64,000 bases of DNA from Clostridium beijerinckii (lineage in GTDB: Bacteria > Bacillota > Clostridia > Clostridiales > Clostridiaceae). Shown here piece by piece: positions 9,150 to 16,726 of the stretch. The translations under genes were made by a program, and so were the position numbers. The notes below the pieces were generated by a model that was not told the DNA's origin, searched no databases, and saw nothing but the letters and a program-made list of their open reading frames with translations. The stretch's first letter is position 1, and each line of letters starts with the position of its first letter. The stretch is from NCBI RefSeq assembly GCF_036699995.1, contig NZ_CP144906.1:3607001-3671000 (forward strand), written 5' to 3'.

Positions 9150-9235
9150 ATAGGACACGAAGGCTATGAATAAATGAAACTTTCTTCAAGACAAAACGGT
9201 AGTGTTGGTAGAAAAACCATACAAAATATCCAATG
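9150..9235 (+). pseudogene. Fragment of an alpha/beta SASP gene
   Basis: The stretch AAACTTTCTTCAAGACAAAA followed by CGGTAGTGTTGG encodes LSSRQNGSVG, the hallmark C-terminal segment of the three intact SASP genes here (14518, 29209, 43440). The preceding GGCTATGAATAAATG corresponds to their DYENQDKGN region but with bases lost, and the following bases diverge after SVG. There is no start codon or intact frame. It is a decayed fourth SASP gene on the opposite strand to the others. Confidence 0.65.
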
Positions 9236-9298
9236 AATCTTTGGTCCATTATTATCTTTCATATGCCTGAAACAAATTTTAGGAGGTGTATTTTTAAT

Positions 9299-9874
9299 AT
9301 GATGACACACAAACTAGATGCAAAAGACACGCTCAAGATAGAAAATGAAAAGAGAAGAAAAATATTGCCACCTGAACAGACACTTATTAATCTTGATCTG
9401 CAGACTGGAGATGTAATGGCTGATATAGGCTGCGGCATTGGATATTTTACTATTCCCGCCTCTAAAATTGTAGGGAAAAACGGTAAGATATTAGCACTTG
9501 ATATATCAGATGAAATGCTGCAAGATGTTGAAGAAAAAATAATTGAAAATGATATATCGAATGTTGAGACTATTTTAACAGAAGAAAATTACTTAAAATT
9601 AGAAAGCAATTCAGTCACATTTGCTTTTGCAAGTAATATAATTCATGAAGTCGAAGAAAAAGAGAGATTTTTAAATGAAATAAAAAGAATAATATGCCCA
9701 GAAGGGAAAATTGCTATACTTGAATGGGAAAAGATTGATAGTGATTTTGGACCGCCTATTGAACGTAGATTAGACAGGATGGATTTAATAAAACTATTAG
9801 ATGAACTTAATTTTTCAACCATATCAACTATAGATATTGGCGAAGACTTCTACGGAATAATCGCCCAAAAATAA
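9299..9874 (+). CDS. Class I SAM-dependent methyltransferase
   Basis: A soluble Rossmann-fold methyltransferase of 191 residues if it starts at 9299. Motif I is VMADIGCGIGYFTIPA (SAM-binding GxGxG-type loop); the acidic end of strand 2 is LALDISDEML; motif IV region is FASNIIHEVEEKERFL. This is the UbiE/COQ5-like Methyltransf_11 type; the substrate is unknown. AGGAGG lies 12 bases before the ATG at 9299, which is long but there is no better in-frame start; upstream in-frame codons extend to 9233 but run through the ribosome site. It sits between a SASP gene fragment and a family A hairpin element. No operon partner. Confidence 0.8.
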   Translation: MMTHKLDAKDTLKIENEKRRKILPPEQTLINLDLQTGDVMADIGCGIGYFTIPASKIVGKNGKILALDISDEMLQDVEEKIIENDISNVETILTEENYLKLESNSVTFAFASNIIHEVEEKERFLNEIKRIICPEGKIAILEWEKIDSDFGPPIERRLDRMDLIKLLDELNFSTISTIDIGEDFYGIIAQK

Positions 9875-9883
9875 ATCAATTTC

Positions 9884-10645
9884 TATTGATATCCAACTTT
9901 AAAACTACATTTATGTGATATCTTACCGAAATCATAAATATTTTGATTCCGAAAAGCTATGAAAATATCGCTGAAGGTTCTAAGCCGCAGGTTGTATCCA
10001 CTTTAGCATGCTCCAACATTCCTAGGGAAGCTCGACTCATTACATTCGCTGAGGAAGTTCGAGAACCCAAAATAAAATTTTGGACTCTCACTTCACATGC
10101 TGAAATGGAACAACCATTAGCGGAAACTCGACTCACGTTCGTTCGCTGAGTAAGCGATTCTCACCAAATCAAAGATTTGGGTTCTCTGCTTAAGAACCTT
10201 TAGCAGCTCATTTTCAAATGTTTTCTCCACAAATATATTTATGATTTCTAGTGAAGATATAAACTTTTGTTCCAGTTTCTAGGTAATTCTTATGGGTGAT
10301 TCTAAGGCTATAAAGTTCCACCCAAGATGCTGGCCTCAAAGGCTAGCTCTCACAGGGAAATTTCTGCTTACCAAATGTAAAATTTGAAGCATCACTTTTC
10401 GATTCTCACTTTTTGAACTAGCACATTTGGAATAGTTCAAAGGAAACTCGACTCACTTCGTTCACTGAGTAATTTCAATTGACCAAATCATAGATTTGGA
10501 ATTTCAATTAAGAATCACCCCCATCAAAATTACCAATGAAACATTCCATATTATGACCCTTGTGGTTACAAAAGTATATCACTCATTTCTGATTGAAGAA
10601 TATTTCATAGTCCAAGTATAGTTTATGATTGTCTTATATATATAT
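9884..10645. repeat. Composite of two hairpin elements: family A copy 2 joined to family C copy 1
   Basis: 9884-10258 is a family A element in forward orientation with the extension module (CTCGACTCATTACATTCGCTG and CCCAAAATAAAATTTTGG) and further CTCGACTCACGTTCG repeats. At about 10260 it passes without an intervening end directly into a reversed family C element (GTTCCAGTTTCTAGGTAATT ... TGAAACATTCCATATTATG). The two normal inner termini are missing, so this is a chimera and not two neighbouring insertions. No gene was found in this 1.2-kb gap other than the Spo0E-like gene at its far end. Confidence 0.7.
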
Positions 10646-10744
10646 TTTTATAGATATCTAAACCAAGAAATTGACATATAAACAAGCTAACTCATGTAAA
10701 TCGAAGAACTAATCAAATGCATAAGTAAAATTATTAAATTGTGT

Positions 10745-11029
10745 CTATATGGATAAACAATTTAAGAACTTCATTTATACTTTACAATAAATACAATACT
10801 AGAAAGCAGAAACATTTTTATGCAGCAGGCATTGAAAATAAGCTGTTAAAAGCTCTTAATTGTAGGTTGTTCCATTAATGCTTGTCACAATGAAATTGGG
10901 AGCAAGCATTAATGGTGAAACCTGCAATTTAGCGCTTTCAGCGAAATTTTCATAGTCCTGTGAAATAACAATGTTTCTACTTTCGGTGGATTATATCATA
11001 AATCTAAATTTAACGTTGTTTATCTATAT
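10745..11029 (-). repeat. Long-hairpin element, family B, copy 1
   Basis: Ends TATATGGATAAACAA (10747) and TTGTTTATCTATATC (11016-11030) are inverted repeats. Arms AGCAGAAACATTTTTATGCA and TAACAATGTTTCTACTTTC pair imperfectly over about 85 bases, with the tip CACAATGAAATTGGGAG. This is the compact form without the extension module and gives the clearest view of family B boundaries. Confidence 0.75.
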
Positions 11030-11032
11030 CAC

Positions 11033-11070
11033 AAAAAAAGAGCTCCTCTTTAAAGAACTCTTTTTTATCT
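11033..11070 (-). terminator. Terminator of the Spo0E-like gene
   Basis: AAAAAAGAGCTCC..TCTTTAAAGAACTCTTTTTT forms a stem with T-tract on the minus strand, 12 bp beyond the stop codon of the Spo0E-like gene. Confidence 0.65.
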
Positions 11071-11081
11071 AGATCTCTAAT

Positions 11082-11246
11082 CTAGCTTAATTGAATTAAA
11101 TGGCTATACTCGTCCAAAATAGAATCTAATCGGTCGCTTGCAACAATTACCTCAGGATCGAACAAATCAACTTTTTCCTTTATTATATTTAGCAGGTTTT
11201 GTTCCATCTCATAAATTTCACTATCTATTTTGTTTATAGAATCCAT
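11082..11246 (-). CDS. Spo0E-like aspartyl-phosphate phosphatase
   Basis: A 54-residue gene. The protein starts MDSINKIDSEIYEMEQNL and contains ASDRLDSILDEYSHLI, which fits the Spo0E family signature SxxLDxLIxxY. Spo0E proteins are small two-helix hairpins that dephosphorylate Spo0A~P and so hold back sporulation; the family also includes YnzD and YisI. The ATG at 11246 has AAAGGAG eight bases upstream, and a terminator follows the stop. The length and helix-loop-helix layout are normal for the family. Family B element B1 lies immediately downstream. Confidence 0.8.
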   Translation of the reverse strand: MDSINKIDSEIYEMEQNLLNIIKEKVDLFDPEVIVASDRLDSILDEYSHLIQLS

Positions 11247-11688
11247 AATTAATTCTCCTTTATTTATTAATATATTTAAGAAGTCTTTCTATTTTATCAG
11301 ATAAACCAGTAGGTTATATTGCCAAAGTTGTTGCATAAGGAGGGTTTGCTTGTATTTTCTACTGGTTTATTTTAATTTTTTTTGACACTAATATATTAAC
11401 CGTAAATGGCACTTATACTCTTTAAAAATATTAGAAAAAATAGTATTAATATAACATGTTGCCTACGTTTAGCCAGTTTTTAATATAATATGAAAAAGAA
11501 AATCTAGCTTATATCTTAAAAATAACTGATTATAAGTACCCATTAATAAATTCAAGCAATATATCCTAAAAACCTCTATTTTTACTAATTATAACTTGAA
11601 TATATATTACAATGTTTCATAAACTACTCTTGATACGAGATTCAAACTTATTAAATTGCACCCCCGGCCGTTATTCTTCTCTTTTACC
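11247..11688. other. Intergenic region; contains a stretch like the SASP upstream block but no SASP gene
   Basis: No gene was recognised. At about 11389-11470 the sequence CTAATATATTAACCGTAAAT and the following AAAAATATTAGAAAAAATAGTA resemble the block that precedes each intact SASP gene (for example 14763-14825), read on the minus strand. No SASP coding region follows it, so this may be an orphan forespore-type promoter or the scar of a lost gene. Confidence 0.35.
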
Positions 11689-11718
11689 AGCCCCTTATTA
11701 ATTAAGGGGCTATTTTTA
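11689..11718 (+). terminator. Rho-independent terminator or attenuator ahead of the 54-aa gene
   Basis: AGCCCCTTATTAATTAAGGGGCT is a perfect 11-bp stem-loop followed by ATTTTTATT. No coding sequence ends just upstream on the plus strand, so it could end a short RNA or act as an attenuator for the small gene at 11827. Confidence 0.65.
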
Positions 11719-11826
11719 TTAAATTATATATTTTAAATTATAGAATTGTTGTACCTAATTTTGAATATTTTATTCATTTGAGGGCAAGCTATTTTCATAT
11801 TAATTTTTGTGAAAAGGAGAATTTTA

Positions 11827-11991
11827 ATGAACAAAATGCTATTTCAAACTCGTAGAGAAAGAATTATATCATTTATTAAACTACTAAATAAAGATCTTGA
11901 TTTAAGTTTTACTGAAAAGGAAATCGAAGATGATACTTTCACAGATATGCCTAAAAAGAATAATGTTATCCCATTTAAAAGAGTTGAGTAA
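11827..11991 (+). CDS. Small basic/acidic protein, unknown
   Basis: A 54-residue protein if read from the ATG at 11827, chosen because AGGAG lies about seven bases upstream (an in-frame GTG at 11809 overlaps that site). The N-terminal half is basic and helical (TRRERIISFIKLLNKDL) and the C-terminal half acidic, ending NNVIPFKRVE. No family recognised. The strong ribosome site and codon use typical of the neighbourhood make it plausible as a real gene; it stands alone. Confidence 0.5.
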   Translation: MNKMLFQTRRERIISFIKLLNKDLDLSFTEKEIEDDTFTDMPKKNNVIPFKRVE

Positions 11992-12277
11992 CTTTGATTA
12001 AACACTTAATTGTAAATAAACATCTCAATATAGATTCCAAATAATATAGTTCATTATCTAGAAAAGTATTTGGTTTATATTACGTGATAGTTTAAGATAG
12101 ACTTTATGACTAAAACTTCTATAACTTTTAGAACTTATAACTTATATATTACAATTGAGATTCTACGTTTTGTCTTAATTGAGCTTTGGCTTACTAAAGT
12201 TTTAAATGTAGGCTTATAATCGCAACATATATAATGTATCTATATTTATTGAAGTAGTCCAAGATATCTAAGTATAA

Positions 12278-12349
12278 TAAGCAAAAAAGAGTGCCAATTG
12301 TTGTTTGTTATATGCTAAAAAACTTAACAACATAATACTCACTCTTTTT
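12278..12349 (-). terminator. Terminator of the MBL-fold gene
   Basis: AAAAAAGAGTG and CACTCTTTTTT pair across an inner stem (TTGTTGTTTGTTA / TTAACAACA). It lies 8 bp after the stop codon of the gene at 12357. Confidence 0.6.
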
Positions 12350-12356
12350 TAATTTA

Positions 12357-13049
12357 TTAAAGAAATATTTTATTACGATAATCTTCTGAACATTTCATTT
12401 CCTTTAATCGTTCTATCACCGAACTGTCTCCCCAAAAATGCATTGGAAACACTTTATCTGTATCAGTGTTTTTCATGAAATAATCAAATCCTAAGTAAAA
12501 TTCTTCTCCTTGTCTAGGGTCTAAAACTACAAATGCAGCATCAAAATGTCTATTCTTGATTTTATTAATTTCTTCTTCAAATCGTTCTCTTGCACTTTCA
12601 TTATCCTTTTGATCTCTTCCATTCCACCACCATAGATTTAGATCTCCTGCATGATAGATTGTTTTATCTTCTGCTGTTACAATAAATGCTACGCCCTCAT
12701 CTGTGGAATTTAAGGTCTCTATTTTCAAACCTGATATTTCAAGAGTTTTATTAATATCTATAAATTCTATTTTTTCATAAATATCATCATCAACACCATG
12801 AGTATTAAAAAATTTTCTACCAAATTTCTTCTTGATATCTTTTGAAAAAATGTACACAACATTTGGATATTTATTTAATAACTGAAAAATATCTATATTA
12901 AAATGGTCATGGTGATTATGACTTGAAAACACGTATATTGTCTTTTCTGGATCAAAATCTGGAAGCTGACCTTTAAAATAATCAAATATTAAAACCACTT
13001 TATCAAGTTCAACTGAAAAACAGCTATGTTCAACATATGTAATATTCAT
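12357..13049 (-). CDS. MBL-fold metal-dependent hydrolase (UlaG-like)
   Basis: A metallo-beta-lactamase-fold hydrolase of 230 residues. The metal-binding motif HNHHDHFN (HxHxDH) lies near residue 45, HAGDLNLWWW is the third ligand region, and MHFWGD near the C-terminus supplies the last histidine. The arrangement resembles UlaG-type lactonases and related small hydrolases that act on phosphorylated or cyclic metabolites; the substrate is unknown. The ATG at 13049 is chosen because AAAGGA lies eight bases upstream; two in-frame ATGs at 13058 and 13055 are too close to it. Single-gene unit with its own terminator. Confidence 0.8.
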   Translation of the reverse strand: MNITYVEHSCFSVELDKVVLIFDYFKGQLPDFDPEKTIYVFSSHNHHDHFNIDIFQLLNKYPNVVYIFSKDIKKKFGRKFFNTHGVDDDIYEKIEFIDINKTLEISGLKIETLNSTDEGVAFIVTAEDKTIYHAGDLNLWWWNGRDQKDNESARERFEEEINKIKNRHFDAAFVVLDPRQGEEFYLGFDYFMKNTDTDKVFPMHFWGDSSVIERLKEMKCSEDYRNKIFL

Positions 13050-13204
13050 TTGCATCATCCTTTTTTATAAATTTCATCTCATGCTCTACATCCACAAGAG
13101 TAATCTTCACCAATTTAACTTAAATAATAAATTCTTTAAGACAGCAAAATCACTGGCGAATATATTTTATTTTTTACTCTCTATCAAACCTTAACTTACT
13201 AATC

Positions 13205-13930
13205 TTAACTAAATTCTATCATAACAACTATAAATATAAAAAACAAAACTGCTAATCCAGTAACCAATACCTTTGCTTTAAGCATTGAATAAAGTATTTT
13301 GCAAAACTCTTCTTTTAGAAATTTAGAAAATACACTTATTTTTTCTTTGTAGCTTATATAAAGAAGTATCAGTAATATAGCGATTAAAACTGCTATTAAT
13401 AGATACCATTTTGATATTTCATTATATTTATTCCAGTTTGCTCCAAGAACCCTTCCCAATGATATAAATGTAGTAGTCCATATTAATGCGCCTAAATATG
13501 CACTAACTGAAAACTTTTTATATGATACCTTAGTCATACCAGAAAAGTAGCCTGTAATATGCCTTATTCCTGGAATAAAATATGCTACAATCAACAATAT
13601 ACCACCATATTTTTGATACCATGTTGAAATCTTATCCATCCTATTTTTATTTAGATGAATATAGCATCCATATTTCTCAATTAATTTTATTTCTAATGCC
13701 CTGCCAATGAAATATGATATAGTAATACCTATTATAGCCCCACTTGTAGCCACTATAATACTGAGCAGGTAACTCATTTTATTCATATAAACAACATATC
13801 CACAATAAGTCATTAGTGCTTCACCAGGCAAAGGAAATGCTATTAATTCTAACACTAAACTTATAAGCACTGCTATATATCCGTAATGATTAAACAATTC
13901 TATAACATGATCCAATACTCTCACTTCCAC
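13205..13930 (-). CDS. DedA family membrane protein
   Basis: A 241-residue DedA/VTT-domain protein with about five membrane segments. Family hallmarks: ELIAFPLPGEALM near residues 27-39 (the conserved E..xPxPGE re-entrant loop), GRALEIKLIEKYG, and FIPGIRHITGYFSGMTKVSYKKF near residues 118-140 with the conserved R and G. DedA proteins are linked to membrane homeostasis and lipid-carrier or phospholipid scrambling. Start codon is uncertain: a GTG at 13930 or an in-frame TTG slightly downstream. No operon partner. Confidence 0.85.
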   Translation of the reverse strand: MEVRVLDHVIELFNHYGYIAVLISLVLELIAFPLPGEALMTYCGYVVYMNKMSYLLSIIVATSGAIIGITISYFIGRALEIKLIEKYGCYIHLNKNRMDKISTWYQKYGGILLIVAYFIPGIRHITGYFSGMTKVSYKKFSVSAYLGALIWTTTFISLGRVLGANWNKYNEISKWYLLIAVLIAILLILLYISYKEKISVFSKFLKEEFCKILYSMLKAKVLVTGLAVLFFIFIVVMIEFS

Positions 13931-14092
13931 GGCTTAATAATTTTCTGCATACTTCCTTAACAAATAAATCTTATGCTAATTATCTATATTTTATAAAGCG
14001 TTGCAAGCAAATATGATTTATTGGAATTAACGCATTTATTATATTACTAATTATAACCTCTTTTCATTTATTTTGCATAGTTTATAGATAAA

Positions 14093-14372
14093 CCAATTAT
14101 ACGATAGATTTATATTATGAAATATATCCCAACTAGAAATAAGAATTATGCTTTTGTGAAATGTTTCATTAGGAATTTGATGGCTCTGATTCTTAGATTA
14201 AAAGTTGTTCCAAGTATGCTAGTTCAAAGCTCGCCTTTGAGGCTAGCATGTTGGATGCAACTTGTAATCTTAGAATCATCCATCATAATTTCCTTAGAAA
14301 CTGGAACAACAGCATAATTCTTATTTCGGTGAGATATACGCATAAGTATAGACTATAGGTGGTTTATCTATA
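14093..14372 (+). repeat. Long-hairpin element, family C, copy 2 (compact form)
   Basis: Ends TATAGATAAACCAATTATA (14093) and GGTGGTTTATCTATA (14358-14372) are inverted repeats. Arms AATAAGAATTATGCTTTTG and CAGCATAATTCTTATTTC pair, and the pairing continues imperfectly through GGAATTTGATGG / CATCATAATTTCC to the tip at GCTAGTTCAAAGCTCGCC / TTGAGGCTAGC. This copy is the clearest family C element. Confidence 0.75.
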
Positions 14373-14403
14373 ATCATTTAGCATATATGCCTTTAAAAAT
14401 TAT

Positions 14404-14453
14404 AAAAAGCCAACAGAACAAATATAACAATGTTATAGTGCTCTGCTGGCTTT
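14404..14453 (-). terminator. Terminator of SASP gene 1
   Basis: AAAAAGCCAACAGA and TCTGCTGGCTTTTT form the stem; a closely similar sequence lies after the SASP gene at 43440 (43328-43376) and a weaker version at about 30008-30057. Confidence 0.65.
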
Positions 14454-14517
14454 TTAACCGCAAGGGGATAGCTATTATATTGCGAAGAAATGGCTTTCTA
14501 TTATTTTATGTTACTAA

Positions 14518-14727
14518 TTACTTTAAACCTTGTTCGTAGCTTTCAATCATGTGTTTAACCATGTATCCGCCAACGTATCCATTTTGTCTTGAAGATAAAT
14601 TTCCTTTATCTTGATTTTCGTAATCATTTAATCCTACTTCTGAAGCAACCTCAGTTTTTAATCTGTTTAATCCTTGTTTTGCTTCTGGTACTAATGTTCT
14701 GTTTCTTCCACTATTGTTTGATGACAT
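14518..14727 (-). CDS. Alpha/beta-type small acid-soluble spore protein
   Basis: SASPs coat and protect DNA in the dormant spore and are cut by the germination protease GPR at outgrowth. The 69-residue protein has the conserved opening NNSGRNRTLVPEAKQGLNRL, the GPR site KTEVASEVGL, and GNLSSRQNGYVGGYMVKHMI near the end. I choose the ATG at 14727 (MSSNNSGRN) because GGAGG lies nine bases upstream and the paralogue at 43440 starts at the same place; an ATG six bases earlier is too close to it. The upstream block at about 14763-14825 is conserved before the other two SASP genes and probably holds a forespore (sigma-G) promoter. Confidence 0.95.
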   Translation of the reverse strand: MSSNNSGRNRTLVPEAKQGLNRLKTEVASEVGLNDYENQDKGNLSSRQNGYVGGYMVKHMIESYEQGLK

Positions 14728-14844
14728 ATACATCTACCTCCCTTAATTAATATTTTGTTTGCAGTAATATATTAACCAGTATGATAAATTATAATCTATA
14801 AAAATATTAACAAAAGTAGTACAGATAGCTTGTATTAGATAACT

Positions 14845-15474
14845 TTAGATAATCTTATGTTTTACTTTGAATCCTTTACCATCATTTATGATATTTATCC
14901 CTAAAATATCAGTAAATTGCTTAAGACTTTTCATATTATTTATGAATTTAATATTTTTTCTATCAATCACTTTTTCGATTACTTCTATTATATCTTTTTT
15001 CTGAGCAGAACTTAGTGTCATATAATTACTTAGGCACTCTCTATTAATATAAGTCAAAGTAGTCCATGCCTGCTCCTCTGATATACTATTTATATCCATT
15101 AACACCCACGTAAAATCTTTTCTTCTACTATTTTCAGGATATGCCTCTTTAAAGAACTCTATAAAATGATTTATTGGCTTTGGATCTTTTTCTTTAACAT
15201 ACTTTCCAAGTTGTGATTTTAAAGCATTCTTTAAGTACATTATTGTATTAGGTTTTATGGAATCCTTTAAACTATCAATTTTAGCGTAGATATAATTATA
15301 TGTATCTGTAATCTGTTCCTCACTTGCATTTCCCTTTTTTAATGCCTTTGTTAAATCAATGTATTCTAAGATACTTTTTTTAGAGCCAAGTTCTTTATTG
15401 TATAACTTTTCCCAAATTTCATGTGCAGTTAGACCTTCAAATTTATCGTTAACTAATGTTTCATCTTTATCCAT
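14845..15474 (-). CDS. Hypothetical helical protein
   Basis: A 209-residue soluble protein, predicted mostly alpha-helical, with no signal peptide or membrane segment. Recurrent features are charged helices (AHEIWEKLYNKELGSKKSI, NALKSQLGKYVKEKDPKPIN) and a C-terminal basic patch (GKGFKVKHKII). I do not recognise a family. It lies immediately upstream of the SASP promoter block on the same strand, but the block and a separate ribosome site (AGAGAGGAT) suggest independent transcription. Confidence 0.55.
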   Translation of the reverse strand: MDKDETLVNDKFEGLTAHEIWEKLYNKELGSKKSILEYIDLTKALKKGNASEEQITDTYNYIYAKIDSLKDSIKPNTIMYLKNALKSQLGKYVKEKDPKPINHFIEFFKEAYPENSRRKDFTWVLMDINSISEEQAWTTLTYINRECLSNYMTLSSAQKKDIIEVIEKVIDRKNIKFINNMKSLKQFTDILGINIINDGKGFKVKHKII

Positions 15475-15606
15475 ATATGATCCTCTCTCTTTTAAATATA
15501 CTAACTTTTATATCTTAACATAGTTTCTACAACTTATTTAAAATAACATTATTATAATACAGTATTTATAACAGAATTCCTATAGAATATATTTTATATA
15601 CGAAAA

Positions 15607-15651
15607 AATACTCAAGGCAAAATATATATAAATATTTCACCTTGAGCATTT
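15607..15651 (-). terminator. Terminator of the YitT-family gene
   Basis: TACTCAAGGC and its partner CACCTTGAGCA form a stem around an A/T loop; on the minus strand it is followed by a T tract (complement of GAAAAAATA). It lies about 30 bp after the stop codon. Confidence 0.65.
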
Positions 15652-15681
15652 AAATTTCTATTATTAATCATTTTTTATAAA

Positions 15682-16554
15682 TTACGTTGTAGACACCTCT
15701 AAATTGTCATATGCACGATTTAGCGTATATCCTCTTCCCCCAACTTCCCTAACGTCTGACACTGTTATAAAAGCGCTATAATCAATTTTATTAACAATAT
15801 TTTTTACTTTTTGCAGCTTTTCAGCTGGAATAACTGTGCTGATAGCTTTTGCTTCAACTTTTGAGTATCCTTTTTCTGCATGCAATAAAGTTACTCCTGT
15901 ATCTGCCTCTGAGATAATAGCCTTTTTTATTTCATCATAATGATCACTCATAATAACTACTTGTATCATTTCTTTTCCAAAAGTTAAAGTCTTATTTAAC
16001 ATAAAATAAGTTAAAAATACAACAACCAGGCCATACAATACATTAGTAACACTTGAAAATGTAATTTGCAAAGTTAAGATGCACAAATCAATTACATTTA
16101 AAGTGATATGAACTGGAGTATTAAATTTTTTATTTATTATAATTCCTATAATATCAATTCCACCAGATGATGCATTTGCTTTTAATATAAGTCCTGCTCC
16201 TATTCCTATTAAACATCCTGCAAGGACACATGATAATAATATATCATTGCAATAATTATGCAGATTTTCATGCTTTTCAAAAAAGTCCAAAAGAATAGGA
16301 AATAAAAATGTTGATACTAAAGTAGATAAAGCAAATTTCTTTCCTAAAAAAAATAATGCCGATAAAAATAATGCAATGCTTATAATGTACACAACTATTG
16401 TCAAGCTTGCCCCAGTAAAATTATTTATCACTCTTCCTAATCCTGTAACTCCACCAACAATAATATTATTCTCTAATATTAATGTGCTAATAGCAAAAGC
16501 TATTAATATATTTCCTAGAAGAATGTAAATTAAACTATTGATTTTTCCTTTCAT
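15682..16554 (-). CDS. YitT family membrane protein (DUF2179)
   Basis: A 290-residue protein with five or six membrane segments over residues 1-175 and a C-terminal DUF2179 domain (VIMSDHYDEIKKAIISEADTG, then LLHAEKGYSKVEAKAISTVI and INKIDYSAFITVSDVREVGG). Such proteins are common in Firmicutes; their transport substrate is not firmly known. The start at 16554 is chosen because GGGGTGAT precedes it; the frame extends 11 codons upstream to 16587, but that stretch includes the insertion-sequence end. The 1804-bp IS is inserted 22 bp upstream of this ATG, just ahead of the ribosome site, so the native promoter has been displaced. Confidence 0.85.
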   Translation of the reverse strand: MKGKINSLIYILLGNILIAFAISTLILENNIIVGGVTGLGRVINNFTGASLTIVVYIISIALFLSALFFLGKKFALSTLVSTFLFPILLDFFEKHENLHNYCNDILLSCVLAGCLIGIGAGLILKANASSGGIDIIGIIINKKFNTPVHITLNVIDLCILTLQITFSSVTNVLYGLVVVFLTYFMLNKTLTFGKEMIQVVIMSDHYDEIKKAIISEADTGVTLLHAEKGYSKVEAKAISTVIPAEKLQKVKNIVNKIDYSAFITVSDVREVGGRGYTLNRAYDNLEVSTT

Positions 16555-16726
16555 ATTATCACCCCAAGACACAGAAGGTACTGTCAAAGTTTTTTATCTA
16601 ACTAAGGCAGCAACCCTTTAATTTTTCTTATTTTTTATATAAATAACTTGCCACCCCCAAAAAGTTAAGATATTTTATACTTGCAAAACAAAAACACTGA
16701 ACTAAAAAAGGAGGCAAGCTATTACC

